Positions 1 through 6,490 of a stretch of 6,839 nt of DNA are shown here, piece after piece (position 1 is the first letter of the stretch; each line of letters begins with the position of its first letter). The stretch spans positions 1 to 6,839 of the forward strand of contig DVHA01000213.1 of assembly GCA_018712425.1 (NCBI GenBank). The letters are read 5' to 3'. Position numbers and translations under genes: made by a program. The stretch comes from Candidatus Faecivivens stercoravium (GTDB lineage Bacteria > Bacillota > Clostridia > Oscillospirales > Ruminococcaceae). The notes below the pieces were generated by a model. The model did no database searches. It worked only from the letters and a program-made list of their open reading frames with translations, and had not been told where the DNA came from.

Positions 1-131
1 AAGTTTAGGATCAAACCCTTTTTAAAGGGTTTGCGGGAATGGAAGGGGCAGAGCCCCTTCCCAGGCGCTCACCTGCCGTACTTCCGAAGCTGAACACAGC
101 TTTGCCACTGATAACGAAACGTGCGCAGCAC
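1..131 (+). repeat. Structured intergenic repeat, copy 1 (cut by window edge)
   Basis: This is the 131-bp core of a repeat found three times in the window. It aligns without gaps to 5109-5239 (115/131 identical by eye) and to the reverse complement of 6645-6775. It holds three inverted repeats: 12-21/24-33 (CAAACCCTTT arm), 41-49/53-61 (GGAAGGGGC arm, AGA loop) and 87-92/97-102 (AAGCTG/CAGCTT). The 47 bp that precede the core in the other copies would lie left of the window. The repeat begins 67 bp beyond the stop of the PGI-family gene. The AT-rich stretch between them (132-198) contains no convincing terminator, so the repeat may act as the 3' boundary of the operon; that is inference. No coding capacity is evident. 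Confidence 0.85.
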
Positions 132-198
132 CAAAAAATACTCCAAAAAGACTTTTTCGACAAGCTGCTCTTTTCTTTTTTATGAGGAATCTTCAAAT

Positions 199-1470
199 TT
201 ATAAATCCCATTCCCTCTTTCCCAGCGCCTTAAACATCCACCGTTTATACGCCTCCACCCCCGGCTGGTCAAAGGGGTTGACGCCCAGCATCCCGCTGGA
301 CAAGACGCAGGCGTACTGGAAAAAGGCGAACAGTTCCCCGAAGGTCTCCTCGTCAATCCGGGGGACCGAAAGGGTCAGCACCGGCAGCCGCCTGCTGTGG
401 GCGGTGCGGGTCGCCTCCGCCGCCGCGGCGTTTAAGTCGCCGTAGTCCTTGCCATCAAGGTAATCAAACCCGTCGGACACCCCGTCCGGGGCGAGGGACA
501 GCTTTTCCCCCGTCTCCCCGACTTCCAGGAAGGTTTCAAAGAGGATGGGGCTCCCCTCCTGGACAAACTGCCCGACCGAGTGGAGCTCTTCCGAATACGC
601 CGACGCCACCGGGAAGAGGCCTTTCCCCTCTTTCCCCTCGCTTTCGGCAAACAGCTGGATCCACCACTTGTAAAACCATCCAAACGCCGGTTCAAAGGAG
701 GCGAGCATCTCCACCCGGTACCCCGCCTCGTAGAGCAGATGCCGGGCGGCGGCGTAGAGGAGGGCCGGGTTCTCGCCGGGCGGCAGGCTGTAAACCGCCT
801 CCCGCATCTTCCGGGCGCCCCCCGTCACCTTCCGGATATCCACCCCCGCCACCGCCGCCGGCAGCAGCCCGACGTTTGACAGGGCAGTGTACCGCCCGCC
901 GATATCGGTCGGGAACGGGAGGAAGGTGAAGCCTTCCTTTTGGCAGAGCGCTTCCAGCGGCGAACCGATCGTCCCGGTGGCGATGACCCGGGCGGGGTAA
1001 TCCGCCCCATATTTTTCCCTGAGGGCCCGGCGCAGCACCCGGAAGGCCGCCCCCGGTTCCAGCGTCTCAAAGTTTTTGGCGATGCAGTCGATATAAAAGT
1101 CCTTTCCTTCAAGGGAGCGGAGCATCCGGTTCATCGCCGGGGCGGAAAGGGTGTTGCCCGCCCAGATGATTTCGGGGTTTCCCGGCCTTTTCAGCGCCTT
1201 TACCATCGACCGGGCGGCGTTGTTGGAACCGCCCACTCCGATCACCACAAAGGCGTCCGCCTTTTGCCGGATTTCCCCGGCAATCGATTCCAGACGGGAC
1301 AAAGTGTCCTCCCCGGCCCATTTTTCAAGCTCCATCCAGCCGGTGCTCATCGGGTCGAGCCCCATCTTCTCCTTCATCCCGGCCAGCAGCGGCGCGTATT
1401 TCTCCGCCTCCGCCCGCAGTTTCTCGTCGGTGAGCCGTCCGGTCTGGTCCGCAAAGGTCAGTTTCAGCAT
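199..1470 (-). CDS. Glucose-6-phosphate isomerase (PGI) family protein with altered phosphate loop
   Basis: The protein has 423 residues, near the usual length of the short bacterial PGI form, whose members interconvert glucose-6-phosphate and fructose-6-phosphate in the cytosol. Landmarks are VVIGVGGSNNAA (res 75-86), DIGGRYTAL (189-197), the catalytic-Glu segment AESEGKEGKG (276-285), ELHSVGQ with His297, and the C-terminal DQPGVEAYKR with the conserved Lys409. These keep the acid/base and ring-opening residues. The oddity is residues 131-139: the family has SKSGTTTEP, whose hydroxyls hold the sugar phosphate, but here it reads AKNFETLEP, so several Ser/Thr are lost and a Glu is added. The substrate is therefore probably not ordinary glucose-6-phosphate. 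The start is well supported: AAGGAGGGG lies 5 nt upstream and touches the stop codon of the preceding gene, 14 bp away. It is the last gene of the operon. The fold assignment is firm; the exact reaction is open. Confidence 0.9.
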   Translation of the reverse strand: MLKLTFADQTGRLTDEKLRAEAEKYAPLLAGMKEKMGLDPMSTGWMELEKWAGEDTLSRLESIAGEIRQKADAFVVIGVGGSNNAARSMVKALKRPGNPEIIWAGNTLSAPAMNRMLRSLEGKDFYIDCIAKNFETLEPGAAFRVLRRALREKYGADYPARVIATGTIGSPLEALCQKEGFTFLPFPTDIGGRYTALSNVGLLPAAVAGVDIRKVTGGARKMREAVYSLPPGENPALLYAAARHLLYEAGYRVEMLASFEPAFGWFYKWWIQLFAESEGKEGKGLFPVASAYSEELHSVGQFVQEGSPILFETFLEVGETGEKLSLAPDGVSDGFDYLDGKDYGDLNAAAAEATRTAHSRRLPVLTLSVPRIDEETFGELFAFFQYACVLSSGMLGVNPFDQPGVEAYKRWMFKALGKREWDL

Positions 1471-1484
1471 GTTTTCCCCTCCTT

Positions 1485-2990
1485 TTATTGCCCACAGGGA
1501 TGCCCGTACTCGTCCATCGGGTCAAGCGCCCGGTCTTTCATACAGAGGTGGACCGAAGCCGTCTTGAAGGTCCCCGGCAGGGCGAGGATATTGGGATGCG
1601 GGCCCACAAACTTCTTCATCGCGTCAGAGAGCGCCTCTTCAAAGGTCGCCCGGGTCTTCAACCCCATCCCCCTGGCGTAGCCCGGTTCCTGGGCGCCGAC
1701 GATATAGATGGCCGAGGTGTTCATCTCGGCAATATGCCCGCAGGAGACCATCGAAAAGCCGTGGAAGGGGTGGAAGGCGTTGGCGAACCGGTATTTCCGG
1801 ATGTATTCCTCATTGGTCGCGAAGTATTCCCCGTACCGGTCGAGGTCGGGAAGGGTGTTCATATAGTCGTGCTGGAAAAGGTCGTACATCTCCCGCAGGT
1901 AGGGCCACCGCTCGTCGTGGAAATAGCCGTTGCAGAGGGAAGAGCAGAGGATGACGCACCGGTCGCTCATCACCCGCTTAAACCGCAGCACCTGGGCCGA
2001 AAGGGCCTGCATCATCATAATCGGGTTGGTGCCCATCCCGTCGCCGTAATGGAACTTCTGGGGCATCCCGAAGACCAGGACGTCGTACTTCTTTTCCGCC
2101 CAGTGGACATAGGTGCGCCGGTCGGCGTCCACCCAGGAGCGGGGCATCATCTCCGCCGCGTACCCCGACCAGATGGAGATCTGCCGGGACTTGGAGTCGA
2201 GGACGGCGTCGCAGCAGAAGAAGGGATGGCCCATCTTTTCTTCCATATGCATCCCAATTTCGTTGAACTTGGTGCGCATCAGGCTCCCGCCGTTGACCGG
2301 GGTGAAATCCGGCCGGTGCATGACCGACGGGGTGTGGTGGGAGGCAATCGACCGCCAGTTGGTGATGCCGGTGGCGCAGTGCTTATACCCGCCGGAGTAG
2401 CCGCCGTAGGGGTTGCCCTGGACGTGGCCGATGAGGATCGGCAGGTCGCATTCGTAGACATACCGGTTCATCCAGACCGGGTCCCCCCGCCCGGTGACGC
2501 CGAGGTCGACCATATGGGCCGCGTCCTCCGAGTCGTGGCTGATGATCTGGCCGGTGGGCCAGAAGGCGTTATACAGTTCCTCCCCGAAGATCGCCTTCGC
2601 GTCCGCCGCCGTCGAACGGGGATGGAGGCCGTTGGAGATGATAAAGAGGATGTCTTCCTTCCGGACCCCTTTGGCGTAAAGCTCCTCGAGGATATATTTG
2701 ACGGCCAGCTTGCGGTGGCTGGTGGGCTGTTCGCCGCCCTTGACCCGGTCGGGGATGACAAAAGCCACCTTCGCCCCCGGGAAGGCCAGCTCGGAGAGGG
2801 GCGGCATCCCGATGGGATGGCGGAGGCTCTCCCGATAGGCCGCCTCCAGCTGCCCCTCGGGGATGCAGGGCGGGTCGGGGACGGTGACGCCTGGGATAAA
2901 GACGTCGGTCGAGTCGGGGAGGTCGGCGCCCATTGTCCCGGCGCCGTATTCAAATTCAAAATGTTTCATCGTTTCAGCCGCCTTTCTCAT
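1485..2990 (-). CDS. LarA-like (lactate racemase/DUF2088 family) nickel-pincer racemase or epimerase
   Basis: The 501-residue protein resembles LarA, which racemises 2-hydroxy acids with a nickel-pincer nucleotide bound covalently to a lysine. Matches to LarA are FIISNGLHPRST (His123, like LarA His108), GGYSGGYKHCATGI (Lys203, like the cofactor lysine 184) and ASHH (His219, like the nickel ligand His200). Spacing from the lysine to the last His is 16, as in LarA. At the place of catalytic His174 there is Asn193; His189 is close by and might substitute. It is longer than LarA (about 425 residues). The ATG at 2990 overlaps the upstream stop as ATGA, suggesting coupled translation. An ATG at 2969 (MKHFEFEYG) is at least as likely: it fits the family N-terminus and follows an AAAGG 11 nt upstream. 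Cofactor-synthesis genes (larB, larC, larE) are not in the window. By context the substrate may be a sugar-derived 2-hydroxy acid; this is inference. Confidence 0.8.
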   Translation of the reverse strand: MRKAAETMKHFEFEYGAGTMGADLPDSTDVFIPGVTVPDPPCIPEGQLEAAYRESLRHPIGMPPLSELAFPGAKVAFVIPDRVKGGEQPTSHRKLAVKYILEELYAKGVRKEDILFIISNGLHPRSTAADAKAIFGEELYNAFWPTGQIISHDSEDAAHMVDLGVTGRGDPVWMNRYVYECDLPILIGHVQGNPYGGYSGGYKHCATGITNWRSIASHHTPSVMHRPDFTPVNGGSLMRTKFNEIGMHMEEKMGHPFFCCDAVLDSKSRQISIWSGYAAEMMPRSWVDADRRTYVHWAEKKYDVLVFGMPQKFHYGDGMGTNPIMMMQALSAQVLRFKRVMSDRCVILCSSLCNGYFHDERWPYLREMYDLFQHDYMNTLPDLDRYGEYFATNEEYIRKYRFANAFHPFHGFSMVSCGHIAEMNTSAIYIVGAQEPGYARGMGLKTRATFEEALSDAMKKFVGPHPNILALPGTFKTASVHLCMKDRALDPMDEYGHPCGQ

Positions 2991-3820
2991 TCTCCGCGGA
3001 GGTAAAGCCGCACAATCTCCAGGTATTCTTCCGGATAGAAGCCGATCTCGCCGGTAAACCGGGTGAGGGCAATGAGCCCCCCGTCAATCTCGGGGATGGT
3101 CCGCAGCATCGAGGCGTTATCCGCTTTCAGCCCGCCGCCGTAGACCACCGGCTTCCCGCCGGTCTCTTCTTTGATAAACCGGGCGATCTTCTGGATGTAA
3201 TCCCGCCCGGCCGGGGTCTTCCCGGGGCCGATCGACCAGACCGGCTCGTAGCCGATGACCAGTTCCCCGTCCCCGGCCTCCCGCAGGCCAAAGTCCAGCT
3301 GCCGCCTAATCGTCTCCTGCCAGACCGGCTGCTGCGCTTCGGTCTCGCCGACGCAGTAGAGGACCTTCAGCCCCCGGTTCACCGCCGCCTTGACCTCCTG
3401 GCCCAAAACCTTCCCCACCGCGTCCGGGTTATCGACGCCGGCGGCACCGAGCACCGCCGCCAGCTTGTTCCGCTCCTCACAGTGGCCGATGATGGTCCAG
3501 CTGCATCCGGCGGCCGCAGCGGCCGCAGCGGGGAGGCTGGTGGTCAGGGCACCGAAGTTGCCGCCGGGGGACAAGTCGGTCCCGCTGACGCCCTGGCTGC
3601 CGATCTCCAGCCTGCTCCCCTCTTCCCGCGCCGCGGCGGCGGTGAGGAGGTGCATTTCCGGGAAAAAGGCGGCGAACGCGGCATCCGGATAGCCGGTGAT
3701 CCCCTGCTGGATTGCCGAAACGACCGCCCCGCCCCACTTTTCAAAGGGGGCAATCCGGTTGACGCCGCCGTAGACGGGCGGCAGGTCAAACCGCTTGAGG
3801 TTTAAGAAAATATACCGCAT
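2987..3820 (-). CDS. Triosephosphate isomerase (TIM) family protein, divergent
   Basis: The 277-residue protein is a TIM-barrel isomerase homologue, somewhat longer than typical TIM (about 250). Catalytic positions are kept: Asn7/Lys9 in FLNLKRFD (family NWKMN), His113 in IIGHCEER (family GHSERR), and Glu192 in YEPVWSIGPGKTP, which also carries flexible loop 6. CVGE (156-159) is intact. Two phosphate-binding segments deviate: YGGSV is YGGGL (227-231), and the LVGGASL segment is LIALTRF (249-255), so the paired glycines are gone and an Arg appears. A seven-Ala run lies at residues 98-104. Interconversion of DHAP and glyceraldehyde-3-phosphate remains possible, but a related substrate (compare the TIM-like erythrulose-phosphate isomerases) is at least as likely. 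The start is clear: AAAGGAG with a 6-nt spacer. It follows the PFK-family gene by 18 bp and overlaps the LarA-like gene by 4 bp. Confidence 0.87.
   Translation of the reverse strand: MRYIFLNLKRFDLPPVYGGVNRIAPFEKWGGAVVSAIQQGITGYPDAAFAAFFPEMHLLTAAAAREEGSRLEIGSQGVSGTDLSPGGNFGALTTSLPAAAAAAAGCSWTIIGHCEERNKLAAVLGAAGVDNPDAVGKVLGQEVKAAVNRGLKVLYCVGETEAQQPVWQETIRRQLDFGLREAGDGELVIGYEPVWSIGPGKTPAGRDYIQKIARFIKEETGGKPVVYGGGLKADNASMLRTIPEIDGGLIALTRFTGEIGFYPEEYLEIVRLYLRGE
3510..3527. repeat. Tandem duplication of 9 bp inside the TIM-family gene
   Basis: GCGGCCGCA occurs twice head to tail, followed by GCGG of a third unit. On the coding strand each unit gives three alanines, producing the Ala98-Ala104 run shortly before catalytic His113. 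The unit length keeps the reading frame, so slippage would lengthen or shorten the helix without a frameshift. Confidence 0.8.
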
Positions 3821-3838
3821 GATTTTCTCCTTTCCAGA

Positions 3839-4996
3839 TCATAGAACCGCCATCTCCGGCAGCGCCCCGCCGGTCAGCGGCAGGGCGTACCGCTTAAAGG
3901 ACTCGGTCACCCCGAAACCGTCCGGGGAAATGTACCCTTCCGGCAGTTTTTTCTCATGGAGCATGACCGATTCAAAGGGGGTGAGGAACAGTTCGGTTTG
4001 ATACCCTTCCCCCGGCAGCCGCCGGATGGCGGCCATTTGGCCCGATTCGCCCGCCAGCGCCGCCCGGACGGCAAACCGGCCGATTGCCGCTGCCTCTTCC
4101 CGGTCGGTGCCGCTCTGCCAGGCGGCCGACGCCCGCCCCAGCAGCCCCGGCTTCTCGGCCCGCGCCTTATAGCCCAGTTCCCGCTGGACCATCCCCGCCA
4201 GCGCCCCGCCGACGTCCCCGAAATAGACGTCCCGGCCGGCGGTAAAGGCCGGTTCGGCGACCGGTTCGCCCTTTTCGTCCCGGAGCCCTTCGCTGGCGAC
4301 CACCAGCAGGCCGGATTTCTCCTTGAGCTTCCCCTCAACCGCCTGTAAAAACCGCTCTTTGGAAAACGGCCGCTCGGGAAGCAGGATGAGGTCGGGCCCT
4401 AAACCGTCTCCCTGGTCCGCCAGGGCGGAGGCCGCCGCCACCCATCCGGCATTCCGGCCGGAAGTCTCAAGGATCACCACATGGATCGGGAGCGAACGGA
4501 TATCCGCCGCCAGTTCCCGCGCCGACCCGGCGATGAACCGGGCGGCGCTGCCGTAGCCGGGAGCATGGTCGGTGACGGCGATGTCGTTGTCCATCGTCTT
4601 GGGGATGCCGACCACCTGGATGTCAAACCCCATCTCCCGGCAGGCCCGCCAGATCTTCCCGGCGGTGTCCATCGTCCCGTTGCCGCCGCCGGGCAGGAGG
4701 CAGTCGATCCCCTCTTCCCGCAGCAGACGGGCGATTTCCCGGTATTCCGGCTCTTCCAGATGGTCTCGGGAGGAACCGATCGCGCTGCCGGGGGTAAAGG
4801 GCAGCAGCCGGAGCCGGTTGTCCGGCACCGCCCGCAGATCAATCAGCGAGCGGCGGAGCAGCCCGCCGCTCCCCCCTCTTGCCGCGAGGATTTTCCCGAC
4901 CGAGGGGTGCTTTTTCGCCTCATCGACGGCCCCATACAGGGACGCGTTCAGCACCGCCGTCGGCCCGCCGCCATGTAAAAACAACAGATTTTTCAT
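3839..4996 (-). CDS. 6-phosphofructokinase family protein (PPi-PFK-like clade, unusual donor motif)
   Basis: The 385-residue protein belongs to the PfkA superfamily, which phosphorylates fructose-6-phosphate at C1 with ATP or pyrophosphate in the cytosol. Visible motifs are the N-terminal HGGGPTAVLNAS (8-19), GSSR (74-77), GGNGT (104-108), PKTMDNDI with the catalytic Asp (132-139), GRNAGW (180-185), LLPERPF with the sugar-binding Glu208 (205-211) and Arg279/Arg288 near LGRAS. Overall it looks like the clostridial/spirochaete clade that, from memory, reads GGNDSMDT and EIMGR. Here the donor-determining Asp is Gly107, as in ATP enzymes, yet Lys133 is the PPi-type residue, and the Met that touches the sugar is Ser179. 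The donor, and possibly the substrate, is thus uncertain. GGGAG lies 4 nt before the ATG. It is the first gene of the four-gene operon, behind a ROK-type operator at 5008-5028. Confidence 0.88.
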   Translation of the reverse strand: MKNLLFLHGGGPTAVLNASLYGAVDEAKKHPSVGKILAARGGSGGLLRRSLIDLRAVPDNRLRLLPFTPGSAIGSSRDHLEEPEYREIARLLREEGIDCLLPGGGNGTMDTAGKIWRACREMGFDIQVVGIPKTMDNDIAVTDHAPGYGSAARFIAGSARELAADIRSLPIHVVILETSGRNAGWVAAASALADQGDGLGPDLILLPERPFSKERFLQAVEGKLKEKSGLLVVASEGLRDEKGEPVAEPAFTAGRDVYFGDVGGALAGMVQRELGYKARAEKPGLLGRASAAWQSGTDREEAAAIGRFAVRAALAGESGQMAAIRRLPGEGYQTELFLTPFESVMLHEKKLPEGYISPDGFGVTESFKRYALPLTGGALPEMAVL

Positions 4997-5007
4997 CGGT
5001 CTCCCAC

Positions 5008-5028
5008 TTTCTTAAAGTTTTTAAGTAA
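5008..5028. promoter_or_regulatory. Predicted ROK operator upstream of the PFK-family operon
   Basis: An inverted repeat TTTCTTAAA-GTT-TTTAAGTAA lies 11 bp upstream of the PFK-family start codon and touches its ribosome binding region. The same arms and 3-bp spacing occur at 6491-6511 before the ROK gene, and both copies continue into AACTAG or AAACTAG. A matching palindrome in front of a ROK gene and a neighbouring sugar operon is the usual sign of local control. I found no convincing -35/-10 pair here, so the operon may have a weak or activated promoter, or be read through from the ROK gene. Confidence 0.65.
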
Positions 5029-5061
5029 CTAGACTCAAAACAACCACCCTGCCACAGCCTG

Positions 5062-5262
5062 AAAACCGGCGCTGGCGTTAAAATCACGCAGAAACGAGCG
5101 GTAATCAAAAGTTTAGGGTCCAGCCCTTTTTAAAGGGCTGGCGGGCATCCAAGGGGCAGAGCCCCTTGGCAGGCTCCCACTTCCCGTACTTCCGAAGCTG
5201 ACCACAGCTTTGCCACTGATAACGAAGCGTGCGCAGCACTCAAAACATGATCAAAAAATACA
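5062..5262 (+). repeat. Structured intergenic repeat, copy 2 (full length)
   Basis: This 201-bp copy fills most of the gap between the ROK gene and the PFK-family operon. It matches the reverse complement of 6622-6822 at equal length: a 47-bp left part (with GCGTTAAAATCACGCAG), the 131-bp core (5109-5239) and a 23-bp A-rich tail (CAAAACAT then ATCAAAAAA). Hairpins are 5120-5129/5132-5141, 5149-5157/5161-5169 and 5195-5200/5205-5210. Compared with copy 1, four stem pairs are swapped with compensation. It begins 22 bp past the ROK stop codon, where no ordinary terminator is visible. Confidence 0.88.
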
Positions 5263-5284
5263 TTTCGACGTCCCTGCCACTTGT

Positions 5285-6478
5285 TCAGTCATCTCCCTGA
5301 ATGCAAAACCGTTCGATGACCGCCGCGGCCGCCCCCCGGGCGCCGCCGTAATGGTCGAAGGGGAGGAAACGGATGGCCACCTCCTGGGCGTTGAGGCCGT
5401 AGAAATGCCGCTGGGCCTCCCGCAGGAGGGTCTCCCGGTTTTCAGGGAGGCGGAAGAGGTAGCCGTCGACCAGCACCTGGCCGGGGCTGATGAGGTTGAC
5501 AACCCCCGCCAGCGCCAGCCCGAGGTAGCCGACCGCCCGGTCCATCACCTCCCGGACATCCGGGTCCCCCGCCTCCTGGGCCTGCAGCACCATCTTCATA
5601 TCCGGCGGATTTTCTCCCGCAATCTCCCGCAGGACCGCCGCCCGGCCGAACTGTAAGAGCTGCTCGCAGTCCCGGAGGATCGCCGTCTCGCCGGTCACCC
5701 CTTCCAGGCATCCCCGCCGCCCGCAGGTCGGGCAGATCGGGCCGTCCGGCTGGATGACCATATGCCCGATTTCCCCGGCGCCGGAGGTGCTGCCGGAAAG
5801 GAGCTCGTTGCGGATAATCAGCGGGCAGGCAATCCCTTTGGAGACGAAAAAGTAGGCGAAAAGGTCGGGAAGTCCCCCGCCGCAGAACAGTTCCTGCCCC
5901 GCCGCCCGCATCCGGACGTTGTTGTCGATGAGGACAGGGAACCCGAGACGCTCGGCAAGGTCGCCTGCGACCGGCTTGCCGGTCCAGCCGGTCCGCGAAG
6001 CCCGGACGACCCCCTGTTCCCGGCTGACAAAGCCCGGCAGGCCGATCCCCGCCCCCAGCACCGGTACCGGCGCGAGGGCAGCCAGTTCCGCCAGCTGCCC
6101 GGCCAGCGTCTCCACCATCTCGCCGTACCCGTCGGGCGCCGCCGGGTAAATCCGCCGGACCAGCGGTTCCCCTGTCAGGTCGTACAGCCCCACCGCCGTC
6201 TCATACGGCCCCAGTTCCACCCCGAGGGCATACCCGGCGGACGGGTTGAACCGCAGAAGGTTCGGCCGCCGCCCGCCCCCCGACGGGGCCGGCTGTTCCA
6301 CCAGAAGCCCCTCTTCCAGCATCCCGGCGACGCTGGTCGTGACGGTGGGCAGCGTCAGGCCCAGTTCCTCCGCCAGTTCGGTCCGGGTGACCGGCGCCCG
6401 GCGGTAGAGGAGCGAGCGGATATTGCGGCGGTTGCGGCGGCGGACATCCGACAGGCCGCGGTAGCGTTCACCCGACAT
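5285..6478 (-). CDS. ROK-family transcriptional repressor (XylR/NagC type)
   Basis: The 397-residue protein has an N-terminal winged helix-turn-helix (about res 13-70; TRTELAEELGLTLPTVTTSV at 31-50) and a C-terminal ROK sugar-binding domain: YALGVELG (83-90), GAGIGLPGFV (142-151), GEIGH (235-239) and CPTCGRRGCLE (249-259). His239, Cys249, Cys252 and Cys257 would bind the structural zinc; the first two Cys are spaced CX2C rather than the usual CXC. The kinase signature is lost: no DxGxT loop, and the catalytic Asp of the usual NDxN segment is Asn187 in IDNNVR. It is thus a sensor and regulator, not a glucokinase. The start follows AAAGGAG with an 8-nt spacer. The gene has its own promoter (6520-6548) and an operator over its leader, implying autorepression. 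It lies 288 bp upstream of the operon, whose leader has the same operator; the inducer is presumably a substrate or intermediate of that operon. Confidence 0.93.
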   Translation of the reverse strand: MSGERYRGLSDVRRRNRRNIRSLLYRRAPVTRTELAEELGLTLPTVTTSVAGMLEEGLLVEQPAPSGGGRRPNLLRFNPSAGYALGVELGPYETAVGLYDLTGEPLVRRIYPAAPDGYGEMVETLAGQLAELAALAPVPVLGAGIGLPGFVSREQGVVRASRTGWTGKPVAGDLAERLGFPVLIDNNVRMRAAGQELFCGGGLPDLFAYFFVSKGIACPLIIRNELLSGSTSGAGEIGHMVIQPDGPICPTCGRRGCLEGVTGETAILRDCEQLLQFGRAAVLREIAGENPPDMKMVLQAQEAGDPDVREVMDRAVGYLGLALAGVVNLISPGQVLVDGYLFRLPENRETLLREAQRHFYGLNAQEVAIRFLPFDHYGGARGAAAAVIERFCIQGDD

Positions 6479-6490
6479 TTGGCATTCTCC

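Noticed and set aside
12..33. First repeat hairpin as a rho-independent terminator
   Set aside because: No T run follows on either strand in any of the three copies.
1..131. CRISPR array or transposon-end interpretation of the repeats
   Set aside because: The copies are kilobases apart with genes between them, lack regular spacers, show no terminal inverted repeats by eye, and no transposase is present.
145..157. AAAAAG-A-CTTTTT inverted repeat after the PGI-family stop, as a terminator
   Set aside because: Only A-T pairs could form around a tiny loop; too weak for a terminator without a GC stem.
1488..3005. 505-codon open frame on the plus strand opposite the LarA-like gene
   Set aside because: The peptide has low-complexity Val/Gly/Asp/His/Pro content typical of antisense frames in GC-rich genes, no recognisable motif, and the other strand carries a clear family protein with well-placed neighbours.
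3801..3810. TTTAAGAAAA near the TIM-family start as a third operator
   Set aside because: It is a single half-site inside coding sequence, without the second arm.
4481..4978. Plus-strand open frame opposite the PFK-family gene
   Set aside because: Shadow of the GC-rich coding strand, with no motif or ribosome binding site.
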